DNA from: Pseudomonadota bacterium
GTDB taxonomy: Bacteria > Pseudomonadota > Alphaproteobacteria > Acetobacterales > Acetobacteraceae
Direction: 5' to 3'
DNA length: 64,000 nucleotides
Assembly: GCA_021780935.1 (NCBI GenBank)
Contig: JAJXXT010000141.1
Coordinates: 1-64,000 of the forward strand
The position numbers and the translations under genes were made by a program. How positions within the stretch are numbered: position 1 is the stretch's first letter; every line of letters begins with the position of its first letter. The notes under the pieces were generated by a model. That model was given only the letters and a program-made list of their open reading frames with translations, did not search any database and was not told where the DNA came from. Positions 8,669 to 15,824 of this stretch are shown here, piece after piece.

Positions 8669-9537
8669 CACCCGCGCTCGTGGCGGAGGAAATTATCGGC
8701 GATTTCCGAGCCGGTGGCGAGCCAGAGATCCTTGCAGCCCCGCGCATAGGTCAGGAACTCGCGCAGCAACCGGAGCCGCATCGGCCGGCCGCTGCATTGC
8801 GGATGCAGAACGGTCGTCGCCATCGCGCCCCAGTCGCGAAGCTCGTCGAGCTCGTCGCGCCACAGCGAGAGCACGTGCTCGCGCGGAAAGATCGGCCGCG
8901 GGCTGAAGCGCGCCGAGAGCCCGTGCATCCAGTCATCATAGGAGGGTGTGACCGGCAGCTCGATCGGCCCTGGCCTGCCGTCCGCCAACACATGCCGATA
9001 GGGGCGGACATCGTCGCGGAACGAGGAGGTGTAGGTGATGCCGCGCGCGACGAGGGCGGCCTGCAGCTCGGCGGTGAACTCGCCGAACGGCGCGCGGTAG
9101 CCGCGTGGCACCACGCCGAGGCGGCGCCGCAGCGCCTCGAACCCACGGTCGAGTTCCTCGGCGATGTGATCGACCCCGGGGTCGGGCAGAAGATGGTGAT
9201 AGCCGTGATGTCCGATCTCGTGACCGTCGCGCAGGATCGCCTCGGCCATGGCCGGATGCGCGTCGACCGACCAGCCGGTGATGAAGAATGTCGCCTTGAG
9301 GTCGAGCTGGCGGAACAGTTCCAGCAGTTTCGGCGTGCCGACCCGCGCCTCGAACCCGCCATAGCTCATCGTCACCAGGCGCTCGGCATGCGCGGGGTCC
9401 TTGCTGGTCCACGCGGCCTCGGCGTCCACATCGACCGAAAGGAACAGGGCCGATGAAAACGCGCCGGGCCAGGAAAGGATCGGCGCGGGCGGGGCGAGGT
9501 TGGCGGGACGGGCGGGGACGACGTGTGCGTTGTCCAT
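8668..9537 (-). CDS. Polysaccharide deacetylase / PuuE-like allantoinase family protein
   Basis: NodB-homology (carbohydrate esterase 4 fold) protein of 289 residues. Visible motifs: SVDVDAE with the catalytic and metal Asp residues, HEIGHHGYHHLLP with metal-binding His residues, and RAPFGEFT. The spacing and the long C-terminal part resemble the PuuE-type allantoinases and the HP0310-like deacetylases more than chitin deacetylases. The ATG at 9537 has AGGAAA seven bases upstream; a TTG at 9597 would extend the protein without a ribosome-binding site and into the next gene. No signal peptide is seen, so it should be cytoplasmic, which fits a ureide hydrolase better than a cell-wall enzyme. 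The downstream racemase and amidohydrolase support that reading. Confidence 0.8.
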   Translation of the reverse strand: MDNAHVVPARPANLAPPAPILSWPGAFSSALFLSVDVDAEAAWTSKDPAHAERLVTMSYGGFEARVGTPKLLELFRQLDLKATFFITGWSVDAHPAMAEAILRDGHEIGHHGYHHLLPDPGVDHIAEELDRGFEALRRRLGVVPRGYRAPFGEFTAELQAALVARGITYTSSFRDDVRPYRHVLADGRPGPIELPVTPSYDDWMHGLSARFSPRPIFPREHVLSLWRDELDELRDWGAMATTVLHPQCSGRPMRLRLLREFLTYARGCKDLWLATGSEIADNFLRHERG

Positions 9538-9593
9538 CGGGTTTCCTGTCGCGGATGTCGGTTCCGGCGCGGTAGTCGCTCGTGGCATGCCCG

Positions 9594-10523
9594 TCAATTC
9601 GCGGTGCCGTCCGGCTCGACGAGGTGGACGCGCCGTATGTCCGCCCGGGTCTCGCCGTCATGGGCGGTGACGATGGTGTCGGCATAGGTCATACCGAAAA
9701 GGATCTCATCGGCGCCGTAGATTTTGATTTCGAAAATGTCGCGTGCCAGGGCGTGCTCGCGCGCCTGCACGGTCACGGTGAGGCGGATGTCACGCTCGCT
9801 CAGGTCCGCCTGCGTCAGGCCGTGCAGCGGCGAGTGCTCGTCGATCACGTGCATCAGCGTCCAGGCCAGCACAAACAGCGGCGTCTGGCTGCGGACGAGT
9901 TTGATCTCATGCGGGATACGAAACGTATTCCCCTCGCGCGTCTGCCGCAGCAGCACCACATAGGCGTGTGCCTGCGCCCCGGTGACCAGGCCGGTGCGCG
10001 CGTAGGCGAGGCGGACCATCAGCGTCGGCTTGCCCTCGTGCGTGGTGACGACGGCGTTGTCGGCGAACAGCACGTTGGGCTTGGGGCGCGAAAACCGGAC
10101 GAAGATCAGCCCCGTCATGATGGCGGTGAAGGCGAGGCCGACCATGATCTCGGCCGCCGAGACCAGGTGCCCCCAGGTGGTGGCGGGCGAAAACACGCCA
10201 TAGCCCACTGTTGCCAGCGTCTCGATCGAGAAGAAGAACGCGTCGCCGAAGCTGCCGGGGCGCGCATGGGCGATCGAGCCGGGTTCCGCGAGGTAGAGCA
10301 GCGCGAAGCCGACATTGAGCAGGATTTCCGCAACGAACAGGCCCGCGAAGAACATCGGCCAGGAGACGGTGACGGCGATCCGGTAGGGGTCGGTGAGGTC
10401 GAAGCGCCGCGTCCCGATCTTGATCAGGTCCCGGTTGCCGACGCGGATGCGGTATGGGTCCGCAACCGGGCGCCGGCTCCGGCGGCTTGGGCCAACTCGC
10501 GGCGATTGCGGCTTTTGGGCCAT
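9594..10523 (-). CDS. Inward-rectifier potassium channel (KirBac type)
   Basis: Prokaryotic Kir channel of 309 residues. A basic N-terminus with a slide-helix region (RFDLTDPYRIAVTVSWP) leads to an outer membrane helix (about 56-80), pore helix and selectivity filter TVGYG at 105-109, and an inner helix (about 119-145). The cytoplasmic immunoglobulin-like Kir domain fills the rest, with the usual LMVRLAYARTG start and TWTLMHVIDE-like core (here AWTLMHVIDEHSPL). The length and order match KirBac1/3. It should pass K+ across the inner membrane as a tetramer. It is 57 bases upstream of the deacetylase gene on the same strand; no functional link is apparent. Confidence 0.95.
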   Translation of the reverse strand: MAQKPQSPRVGPSRRSRRPVADPYRIRVGNRDLIKIGTRRFDLTDPYRIAVTVSWPMFFAGLFVAEILLNVGFALLYLAEPGSIAHARPGSFGDAFFFSIETLATVGYGVFSPATTWGHLVSAAEIMVGLAFTAIMTGLIFVRFSRPKPNVLFADNAVVTTHEGKPTLMVRLAYARTGLVTGAQAHAYVVLLRQTREGNTFRIPHEIKLVRSQTPLFVLAWTLMHVIDEHSPLHGLTQADLSERDIRLTVTVQAREHALARDIFEIKIYGADEILFGMTYADTIVTAHDGETRADIRRVHLVEPDGTAN

Positions 10524-10601
10524 CCGTTGCTCCGGGCGCGAAACGGCGAGAATAGCGGCGATCGGCCGGCACGCGACCCCCCTCGGGCGACGCGCCGGCG
10601 T

Positions 10602-11537
10602 TCAGGGGGAGCGGAAATCCCGCGCGGGGCCTGCGGGCGCGATGCCGCTCGGGTTCAGATGGCGATGGCTTTCGTAATAATGCCGCTTGATGTGGTCGAA
10701 GTCGCAGGTGGTGGCGACGCCCGGCAGGCCATGAAACCGGCGCGCATAGGCCGACAGGTGCGGGTAGTCGACCAGGCGCCGCAGGTTGCACTTGAAATGC
10801 CCGTGATAGACCGCATCGAAGCGCGCCAGCGTCGTGAACAGTCGGATATCCGCCTCGGTGAGTTGGCCGCCCACGAGAAAGTCGTGGCCGGCCAGCCGGC
10901 CCTCCAGCCAGTCGAGCGTGTCGAACAGCGGGTGCACGGCGGCGTCATACGCTGCCTGCGTGGTCGCGAAGCCGGCGCGATAGACGCCGTTGTTCAGCGT
11001 CTCGTAGATGCGCGTGTTCACAGCGTCGATCTCGGCGCGCAACGGCTGCGGGTAGTAGTCGCCAGGCCGTGCGCCGACCCCGTCGAAGGCGGCGTTGAGG
11101 ATGCGCAGGATCTCGGCGGACTCATTGTTGACGATGCGGCTCGTCGCGGTGTCCCACAGCACGGGCACGGTGACGCGGCCCGTGTAATGGGGTGCCGCGA
11201 GGCGATAGAGCTGGTGCAGTGCGGTGATATCGGCGACCGGCGGCGGCACCACGCCGGGCCCCGGCGCGAAGTTCCAGCCCTGCTCGGCCATCAGCCAGTG
11301 GGTGACGGCGACGCCCAGCATGCCGTCGAGCCCCTTCAGCGCGCGCATGATCAGCGTGCGGTGGGCCCAGGGGCAGGCGAGCGAGACGATGAGGTGATAA
11401 CGGCCCGGCTGCGGCGGGTGAGCGGTTCCCGGCGCGATGGTGGCGTGAAAGCCGGTTGGCTGGCGGATGAAGGCGCCGTCCGTGCCCGGCAGGTTGCGCG
11501 CCAACTTGTCCCAGACGCCGTTGATCATGACGCCCAT
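10602..11537 (-). CDS. yqjG: Glutathionyl-hydroquinone reductase (Xi-class glutathione S-transferase)
   Basis: Protein of about 311 residues that should reduce glutathionylated hydroquinones back to hydroquinone with glutathione, in the cytoplasm. The hallmark Cys-Pro-Trp motif is present (SLACPWAHRTLI, Cys at about 55), followed by PVLWDTATSRIVNNESAEI, the ESAEI glutathione-binding segment of the thioredoxin-like domain, and an all-helical C-terminal domain with RLFTTLARFDAVYHGHFKCN typical of the ECM4/YqjG family. I chose the ATG at 11537 because AGAGG stands five bases upstream; a GTG at 11543 is the alternative. It runs convergent to nothing and lies just after tRNA-Gly on the same strand. 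Confidence 0.93.
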   Translation of the reverse strand: MGVMINGVWDKLARNLPGTDGAFIRQPTGFHATIAPGTAHPPQPGRYHLIVSLACPWAHRTLIMRALKGLDGMLGVAVTHWLMAEQGWNFAPGPGVVPPPVADITALHQLYRLAAPHYTGRVTVPVLWDTATSRIVNNESAEILRILNAAFDGVGARPGDYYPQPLRAEIDAVNTRIYETLNNGVYRAGFATTQAAYDAAVHPLFDTLDWLEGRLAGHDFLVGGQLTEADIRLFTTLARFDAVYHGHFKCNLRRLVDYPHLSAYARRFHGLPGVATTCDFDHIKRHYYESHRHLNPSGIAPAGPARDFRSP

Positions 11538-11590
11538 GGGCACCTCTACGCGTGGAGAGCGGCCCAGCGCCGCGTTGGCGTGGACGGGGC

Positions 11591-11664
11591 TGGAGCGGGT
11601 GAAGGGAATCGAACCCTCGTATGCAGCTTGGGAAGCTGCCGTTCTACCATTGAACTACACCCGC
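11591..11664 (-). tRNA. tRNA-Gly (anticodon CCC)
   Basis: A complete cloverleaf of 74 nucleotides including an encoded CCA end. The acceptor stem pairs GCGGGTG with CACCCGC. The anticodon arm is GCAGC-TTCCCAA-GCTGC, giving anticodon CCC for GGG codons, and the T arm contains TTCGATT. It is nearly identical to the form of the E. coli Gly(CCC) tRNA as I remember it. Confidence 0.97.
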
Positions 11665-11689
11665 GCCCCGGTTCTGGGGTTTCGCTGCG

Positions 11690-11719
11690 TTTATAGGGGC
11701 AGCGCCGCCGCCCCTGCAA
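11690..11719 (-). promoter_or_regulatory. Probable promoter of tRNA-Gly
   Basis: On the minus strand, TTGCAG (11714-11719) and TATAAA (11690-11695) are 18 bases apart, close to sigma-70 -35 and -10 boxes, and end about 26 bases before the tRNA 5' end. The A/T-rich -10 box stands out in this G+C-rich region. Confidence 0.6.
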
Positions 11720-11826
11720 TCCGGGCACGGCGTTGGGTCGCGCCCAGGGGATGGAATGGGTGCCCGTCGGCGGGCTTGACCGGCCGGCGCCCGGGGGCTT
11801 AGTTGCCGCAGCCGGGCGGTTCCGGC

Positions 11827-11881
11827 CCTCGTGATTTGTCCGGCCGGATTGCGGCGAGGTGAAACAAGCGCGCTAAAGAGG
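11827..11881 (+). promoter_or_regulatory. SAM-II riboswitch upstream of metZ
   Basis: The stretch matches the alphaproteobacterial SAM-II (metA) motif as I know it. P1 pairs CCTCG (11827-11831) with CGAGG (11855-11859). The conserved GTGATTTG follows P1, then the CCGGCCGG hairpin and TTGC. The 3' half has TGAAACAAGCGCGCTAAAG, which closes the pseudoknot with the GATTTG loop. Its 3' end runs into AAAGAGG (11875-11881), a ribosome-binding sequence, so S-adenosylmethionine binding should hide that site and lower translation of the sulfhydrylase. Confidence 0.92.
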
Positions 11882-11943
11882 CTGACGGGGTGCCGTGTGC
11901 CCGCGTCGAATCGAGGCCGGGCCAGCGCAAAGGGCCCGACATC

Positions 11944-13149
11944 ATGACCGAATCCCAGAACACCAAGACCTGGCGATCTGCCACGAGGCTTGTGCACGGC
12001 GGCACCGTGCGCAGCGGCTTCGACGAGACGGCGGAGGCGTTGTTCCTCACCTCCGGCTTCGTCTATGCCAGCGCCGAGCAGGCGGAGGCGACGTTCGCCG
12101 GCACCGAGCAGCACTACCAGTATTCCCGCTTCGGCAACCCGACGGTGACGATGCTGGAGAACCGGCTTGCCCAGCTCGAAGGGGCCGAGGCGTGCCGCGC
12201 CACCGCGACCGGCATGGCCGCGGTGAATGCCGCCATCCTCTCGCACGTGAAGGCGGGTGATCGTGTGGTGGCCTCGCGCGCGCTGTTCGGCTCCTGCCAC
12301 TGGATCGTCTCCACGCTGCTGCCGCGCTATGGTGTCGAGACGGAGTTCGTCGATGGCGCCGATCTCGCGGCCTGGCGCGTGGCACTGTCGCGGCCGGCGA
12401 ACCTTGTTCTGCTCGAAACGCCCTCCAACCCGATGCTGGACATCGTCGATCTGCGCGCGGTTTCGGCCATGGCGCACGCGGCCGGCGCGATCGTGGTGGT
12501 GGACAACGTGTTCGCCACGGCGTTGTTGCAGAAGCCGATTGAATTTGGCGCGGATGTCGTGGTGTATTCGCTCACCAAGCACAGCGACGGGCAGGGCCGT
12601 GTGCTCGGCGGCGCCGTGCTCGGGCGCGAGAAATGGGTCAATGATGTGCTGCAGCCCTTTATTCGCAACACCGGTCCCTCGCTGTCGCCGTTCAATGCCT
12701 GGGTGCTGCTGAAGGGGCTGGAGACGCTGGCGCTGCGCGTCGAGGCGGCACAGCGCAGCGCGCAGGAACTGGCCACCTGGCTCGCCGGCAACCGGGCCGT
12801 CGCGCGCGTCTGGTACCCGACGCTCGCCGATTTTCCCCAGCGCGCGCTGGCAGCGGCGCAGATGCAGGGCGGCGGCACGATGGTCACGTTCGAGCTGCGT
12901 GGCGGCAAGGACGCGGCGTTCGCGCTGATGAACGCGCTGCGGCTGATCCGTGTCTCCAACAATCTCGGCGACTCCAAGTCGCTGGTGACGCATCCCGCGA
13001 CGACGACGCATATGCGCATCGGTGCGGCGGAGCGCGCCAGGCTCGGCATCACCGACGGCGTGATCCGCTTTTCCGTGGGGCTCGAGGATGTGGAGGATCT
13101 GCGCGAGGATCTCGCGGCCGGGCTCGCCGCACTCGCTGGCGCCGCCTGA
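11944..13149 (+). CDS. metZ: O-succinylhomoserine sulfhydrylase
   Basis: PLP enzyme of the Cys/Met metabolism family, about 401 residues, that makes homocysteine from O-succinylhomoserine and sulfide in methionine synthesis. Visible family features: TRLVHGGTVRS, the substrate-loop segment QYSRFGNPTVTMLE, VLLETPSNPMLDIVD with the cofactor-binding Asp region, and the PLP-binding lysine in YSLTKHSDGQGR. The C-terminus has SLGDSKSLVTHPATTTH-like sequence (here NNLGDSKSLVTHPATTTH), typical of sulfhydrylases and gamma-lyases. The ATG at 11944 has AAAGGG nine bases upstream and fits homologue starts. An in-frame GTG at 11890 lies eight bases after the AAAGAGG that ends the SAM-II riboswitch and would add 18 residues; the riboswitch makes this start worth testing. 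Confidence 0.93.
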   Translation: MTESQNTKTWRSATRLVHGGTVRSGFDETAEALFLTSGFVYASAEQAEATFAGTEQHYQYSRFGNPTVTMLENRLAQLEGAEACRATATGMAAVNAAILSHVKAGDRVVASRALFGSCHWIVSTLLPRYGVETEFVDGADLAAWRVALSRPANLVLLETPSNPMLDIVDLRAVSAMAHAAGAIVVVDNVFATALLQKPIEFGADVVVYSLTKHSDGQGRVLGGAVLGREKWVNDVLQPFIRNTGPSLSPFNAWVLLKGLETLALRVEAAQRSAQELATWLAGNRAVARVWYPTLADFPQRALAAAQMQGGGTMVTFELRGGKDAAFALMNALRLIRVSNNLGDSKSLVTHPATTTHMRIGAAERARLGITDGVIRFSVGLEDVEDLREDLAAGLAALAGAA

Positions 13150-13221
13150 GGCCATGGTCCAGCCGCCGGCGCGCATCCGCCCTGTCCGGCAGCGCCAGAT
13201 GCGGCGCATCGCCGCACCGCG

Positions 13222-14595
13222 ATGACCTATGTGCCCCCGTTCCCGCCGCGACCGGCGCGGGCGGCACCACCGCTCGCCCTGCTGCGCGAGGCTCGGCGAA
13301 ATCTGCTTGCCATCTGGCCGAACAGTTCCTTCGAGTCCGAGCTGATCAACTACCGTCTGTTTCGGCGTCAGATCGTTATCGTCAACAGCCCGGAGACGGT
13401 GCGGGAAGCCTTCATCGACCAGGCCGCGGCGGTCGAGCGGAAGTCGCCGCAGCAGCGCCGCGCGCTGGAGCCGCTGCTCGGCGACGGATTGTTCGTCAGC
13501 GACGGTGCCACCTGGCGCGAGCGGCGGCGTGTCATCGCGCCGCTCACGCATGTGTCCCGGCTGAGCGACCTGGCGCCCGGCATCACCGCGGGGGCGGCGG
13601 AACGGGCCGCACTCTGGGGCGCGCTGTCGCCGGGACAGGAGGTCGATGTCCTGTCGGAGATGGCGGAAATGACCGCGGGCATCATTTGCACGACGCTGTT
13701 CGGCCGGTCGCTGGCCGGCGCCAGCGCGCGGGCGGTGGTGACGGCGTTTACGGAATACCAGGCCGCGATCGAGCAGATGAACATGGCCTCGTTGCTGGGG
13801 TTGCCGGACTTCCTGCCGCGCCTGCACCGGCCGCGGGTGCGGCGTGCGATCGCGCGCATCCACAACGTGCTCGACGAGCTGATCGCGGCGGTGATCCGCG
13901 ATGCCGGGCGGGGCGAGGCGTCGCTGATCTCGGCGATGGCCCAGGCGAAGCTCGCCGGCTCCGGTGTGCCGATGGACCAGGCAGCCTTTCGCAACGAAGC
14001 AGCGGTGCTGTTCATGGCCGGGCATGAGACGACCGCGGCCGTGCTCGCGTGGAGCTGGTTCATCCTGTCCCAGGATCCGGACAGCGCGGCTCGGCTGCAT
14101 GCAGAAGTCGATGCCGTGCTCGGCGGCAGGTCGGCGAGCTATGAGGATTTTCCCCGCCTCGCGTTCACCCGCGCGGTGGTGGAGGAGACGCTGCGGCTGT
14201 TTCCGCCGGTGCCGTTGCAGGCCCGGCAGGCGACATCCGACACGCGCATCGGCGGTGTGGAGGTGCGGCGCGGCGCGCTGGTCATTTTGAATGCGTGGTT
14301 ATTACACAGGCATAGGAAATTGTGGCCGGACCCCGATGTCTTCGACCCCGACCGGTTTCTGCCGGGGGGATCGGGAATTCCATCCCGATACGCCTACGTT
14401 CCGTTCAGCATCGGCCCGCGAACCTGCACCGGAGCGATGTTCGGCCTCACCGAGGCGGTGCTGTGCCTCGCCACGCTGGCGGCGCGCTTCCGGCTGACCT
14501 TGCGGCCGGGCTGGCGGGTGATGCCGGTCTGCCGGCTGAGCTTGCGCCCGGCGGGTGGCCTGCCGATGCGCGTTGAACCCCGCCGCGCGGGATGA
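13222..14595 (+). CDS. Cytochrome P450
   Basis: Haem-thiolate monooxygenase of 457 residues without a signal peptide. Motifs in order: I-helix AGHETT with the proton-relay Thr, K-helix ExxR (EETLR) followed by LFPPVPLQARQA, the PERF-like region FDPDRFLPGG, and the haem loop FSIGPRTCTG with ligand Cys402. The general shape (FxPERF-like, long C-terminal beta region) resembles CYP102/CYP4-like fatty-acid or sterol hydroxylases found in proteobacteria rather than short camphor-type enzymes. No ferredoxin or reductase gene is adjacent. The stop overlaps the start of the acyltransferase gene as ATGA, so the two are co-translated and may act on the same lipid. Confidence 0.92.
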   Translation: MTYVPPFPPRPARAAPPLALLREARRNLLAIWPNSSFESELINYRLFRRQIVIVNSPETVREAFIDQAAAVERKSPQQRRALEPLLGDGLFVSDGATWRERRRVIAPLTHVSRLSDLAPGITAGAAERAALWGALSPGQEVDVLSEMAEMTAGIICTTLFGRSLAGASARAVVTAFTEYQAAIEQMNMASLLGLPDFLPRLHRPRVRRAIARIHNVLDELIAAVIRDAGRGEASLISAMAQAKLAGSGVPMDQAAFRNEAAVLFMAGHETTAAVLAWSWFILSQDPDSAARLHAEVDAVLGGRSASYEDFPRLAFTRAVVEETLRLFPPVPLQARQATSDTRIGGVEVRRGALVILNAWLLHRHRKLWPDPDVFDPDRFLPGGSGIPSRYAYVPFSIGPRTCTGAMFGLTEAVLCLATLAARFRLTLRPGWRVMPVCRLSLRPAGGLPMRVEPRRAG

Positions 14596-15473
14596 CCGGG
14601 GCCGACCGCCTGGATTATCTGTTGCATCACGCCATGGCGGCGATGCCGATCGGCGCCTGCTCGGCCCTGGGCAGTGCCTTGTCGGGAGTGATGGGGCAGC
14701 GCGCCCACAAGGCGGCTGACGCCCGTGCCCGCGCACTGTTGGCCCGATTGCGGCCGGAATGGCGGGCCGATGAGGCGGCGCTCACATCCGCGGTGGGTCG
14801 GTTGTGGCAGTGTGTTGCCCGCACGCATGCGGAGTTCGGTGCCACGCGCGCTCTGCTGGCGTCCGGCCGGGTGAGGGTCGAGGGTCTCGCGCATCTGACC
14901 GATGCCCTTGCCGATGGCCGCCCGGTGATTTCGCTGTTCCTGCATCTGGGCAATTGGGAGATCGCAGCGGCATGCACGTCCGTTCTGGCGCCCGGACGCG
15001 CCATGCTGATCTATGACCCGCCAGCCCGGGCGGCGAGGCGCGCGATTGCTGAACGCGTGCGCGCGAAGCTCCCCTGGCAGCCGATGCCGATGTCACCCCA
15101 GGTGTGGCGCCACGCCGTGGCGCGGTTGTCGGAGCGGGGTGGTGTCCTCGTCACGGCGGCGGACGAGGTCGCGCATGAGCGGGTCGGCGCGCCGTTGTTC
15201 TGGCGTGAGCCCTTCGCCGACGGCAATCTCGGCAAGGTCGCGCGGCTGGCGATGCGCTACCACGCGCTGGTGGTGCCGCTGTGGACCGAGCGCGTCGGTG
15301 GCGCCCGCTTCCAGACCCATGTCCTGCCGGCCGTGACGCTGGCCGGCGATCCGCGAGACCCCGCGGCGGTGCTCGACGCGGTACGCCGGCTGGATGCGAT
15401 CGTCACGCCGCCGGTGCTCATGCATCCCGACCAATGGTATATGGCGCTGGAATTCCGTCCGACCGACGGTTGA
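14592..15473 (+). CDS. LpxL/HtrB-like lysophospholipid acyltransferase family protein
   Basis: About 293 residues with a hydrophobic N-terminus (AMAAMPIGACSALGSALSG) suiting inner-membrane attachment. It carries the HX4E catalytic motif HLGNWE in the setting SLFLHLGNWEIAAA, as in lipid A acyltransferases, and LIYDPPARAARR, PMSPQVWRHAVARL and GVLVTAADEVAHE follow the family pattern. It should transfer an acyl chain from acyl-ACP or acyl-CoA to a lipid. The usual lipid A enzyme is longer in its N-terminal part and often sits elsewhere, so an accessory acyl acceptor such as an ornithine or hopanoid-type lipid is possible. Coupling to the P450 by ATGA is the main clue to function. Confidence 0.82.
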   Translation: MTGADRLDYLLHHAMAAMPIGACSALGSALSGVMGQRAHKAADARARALLARLRPEWRADEAALTSAVGRLWQCVARTHAEFGATRALLASGRVRVEGLAHLTDALADGRPVISLFLHLGNWEIAAACTSVLAPGRAMLIYDPPARAARRAIAERVRAKLPWQPMPMSPQVWRHAVARLSERGGVLVTAADEVAHERVGAPLFWREPFADGNLGKVARLAMRYHALVVPLWTERVGGARFQTHVLPAVTLAGDPRDPAAVLDAVRRLDAIVTPPVLMHPDQWYMALEFRPTDG

Positions 15474-15824
15474 GCTGCCCTCGTGCCAATACACGGCGTT
15501 GGCGTGCCGGCGTCGATGATGAGCACTCGATGTTCGCCACGGCACTCGGATCCAGCACGCCAAAGCGCGCGCGAGCCGGCATCGTTGCGCGGGACACGCC
15601 GTGGGCCGCTGCCGGAAGCCGCCAGGAACGGCCCGGGCGCAACGGATTCCTCGCTGTGCCGCTCGGTTCTGCGTCCGAGCCGGTTCGTAACCCAAGCCAA
15701 CCAACCGCTCGATCAAGAACGCCTCGGGTCAGGTGGTTGGGCGTCTGCGAACACTCGCAAAACCGCGGCTCCGGAGCGTCAGATGTCGGTCAATTCAATT
15801 CGTTCCGTCAATGGCGCGCGCCGC
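15474..15824. other. Non-coding gap between acyltransferase and aconitase X
   Basis: About 350 bases between two genes that converge here. I find no convincing open frame, RNA or terminator. Its base composition is slightly less G+C-rich and it contains a loose inverted pair (CCAACCA near 15700 and TGGTTGG near 15733) of no clear meaning. Confidence 0.5.

Noticed and set aside
11644..14100. 818-codon minus-strand frame opposite metZ and the P450
   Set aside because: Antisense to two well-supported genes and across the tRNA-Gly; no domain.
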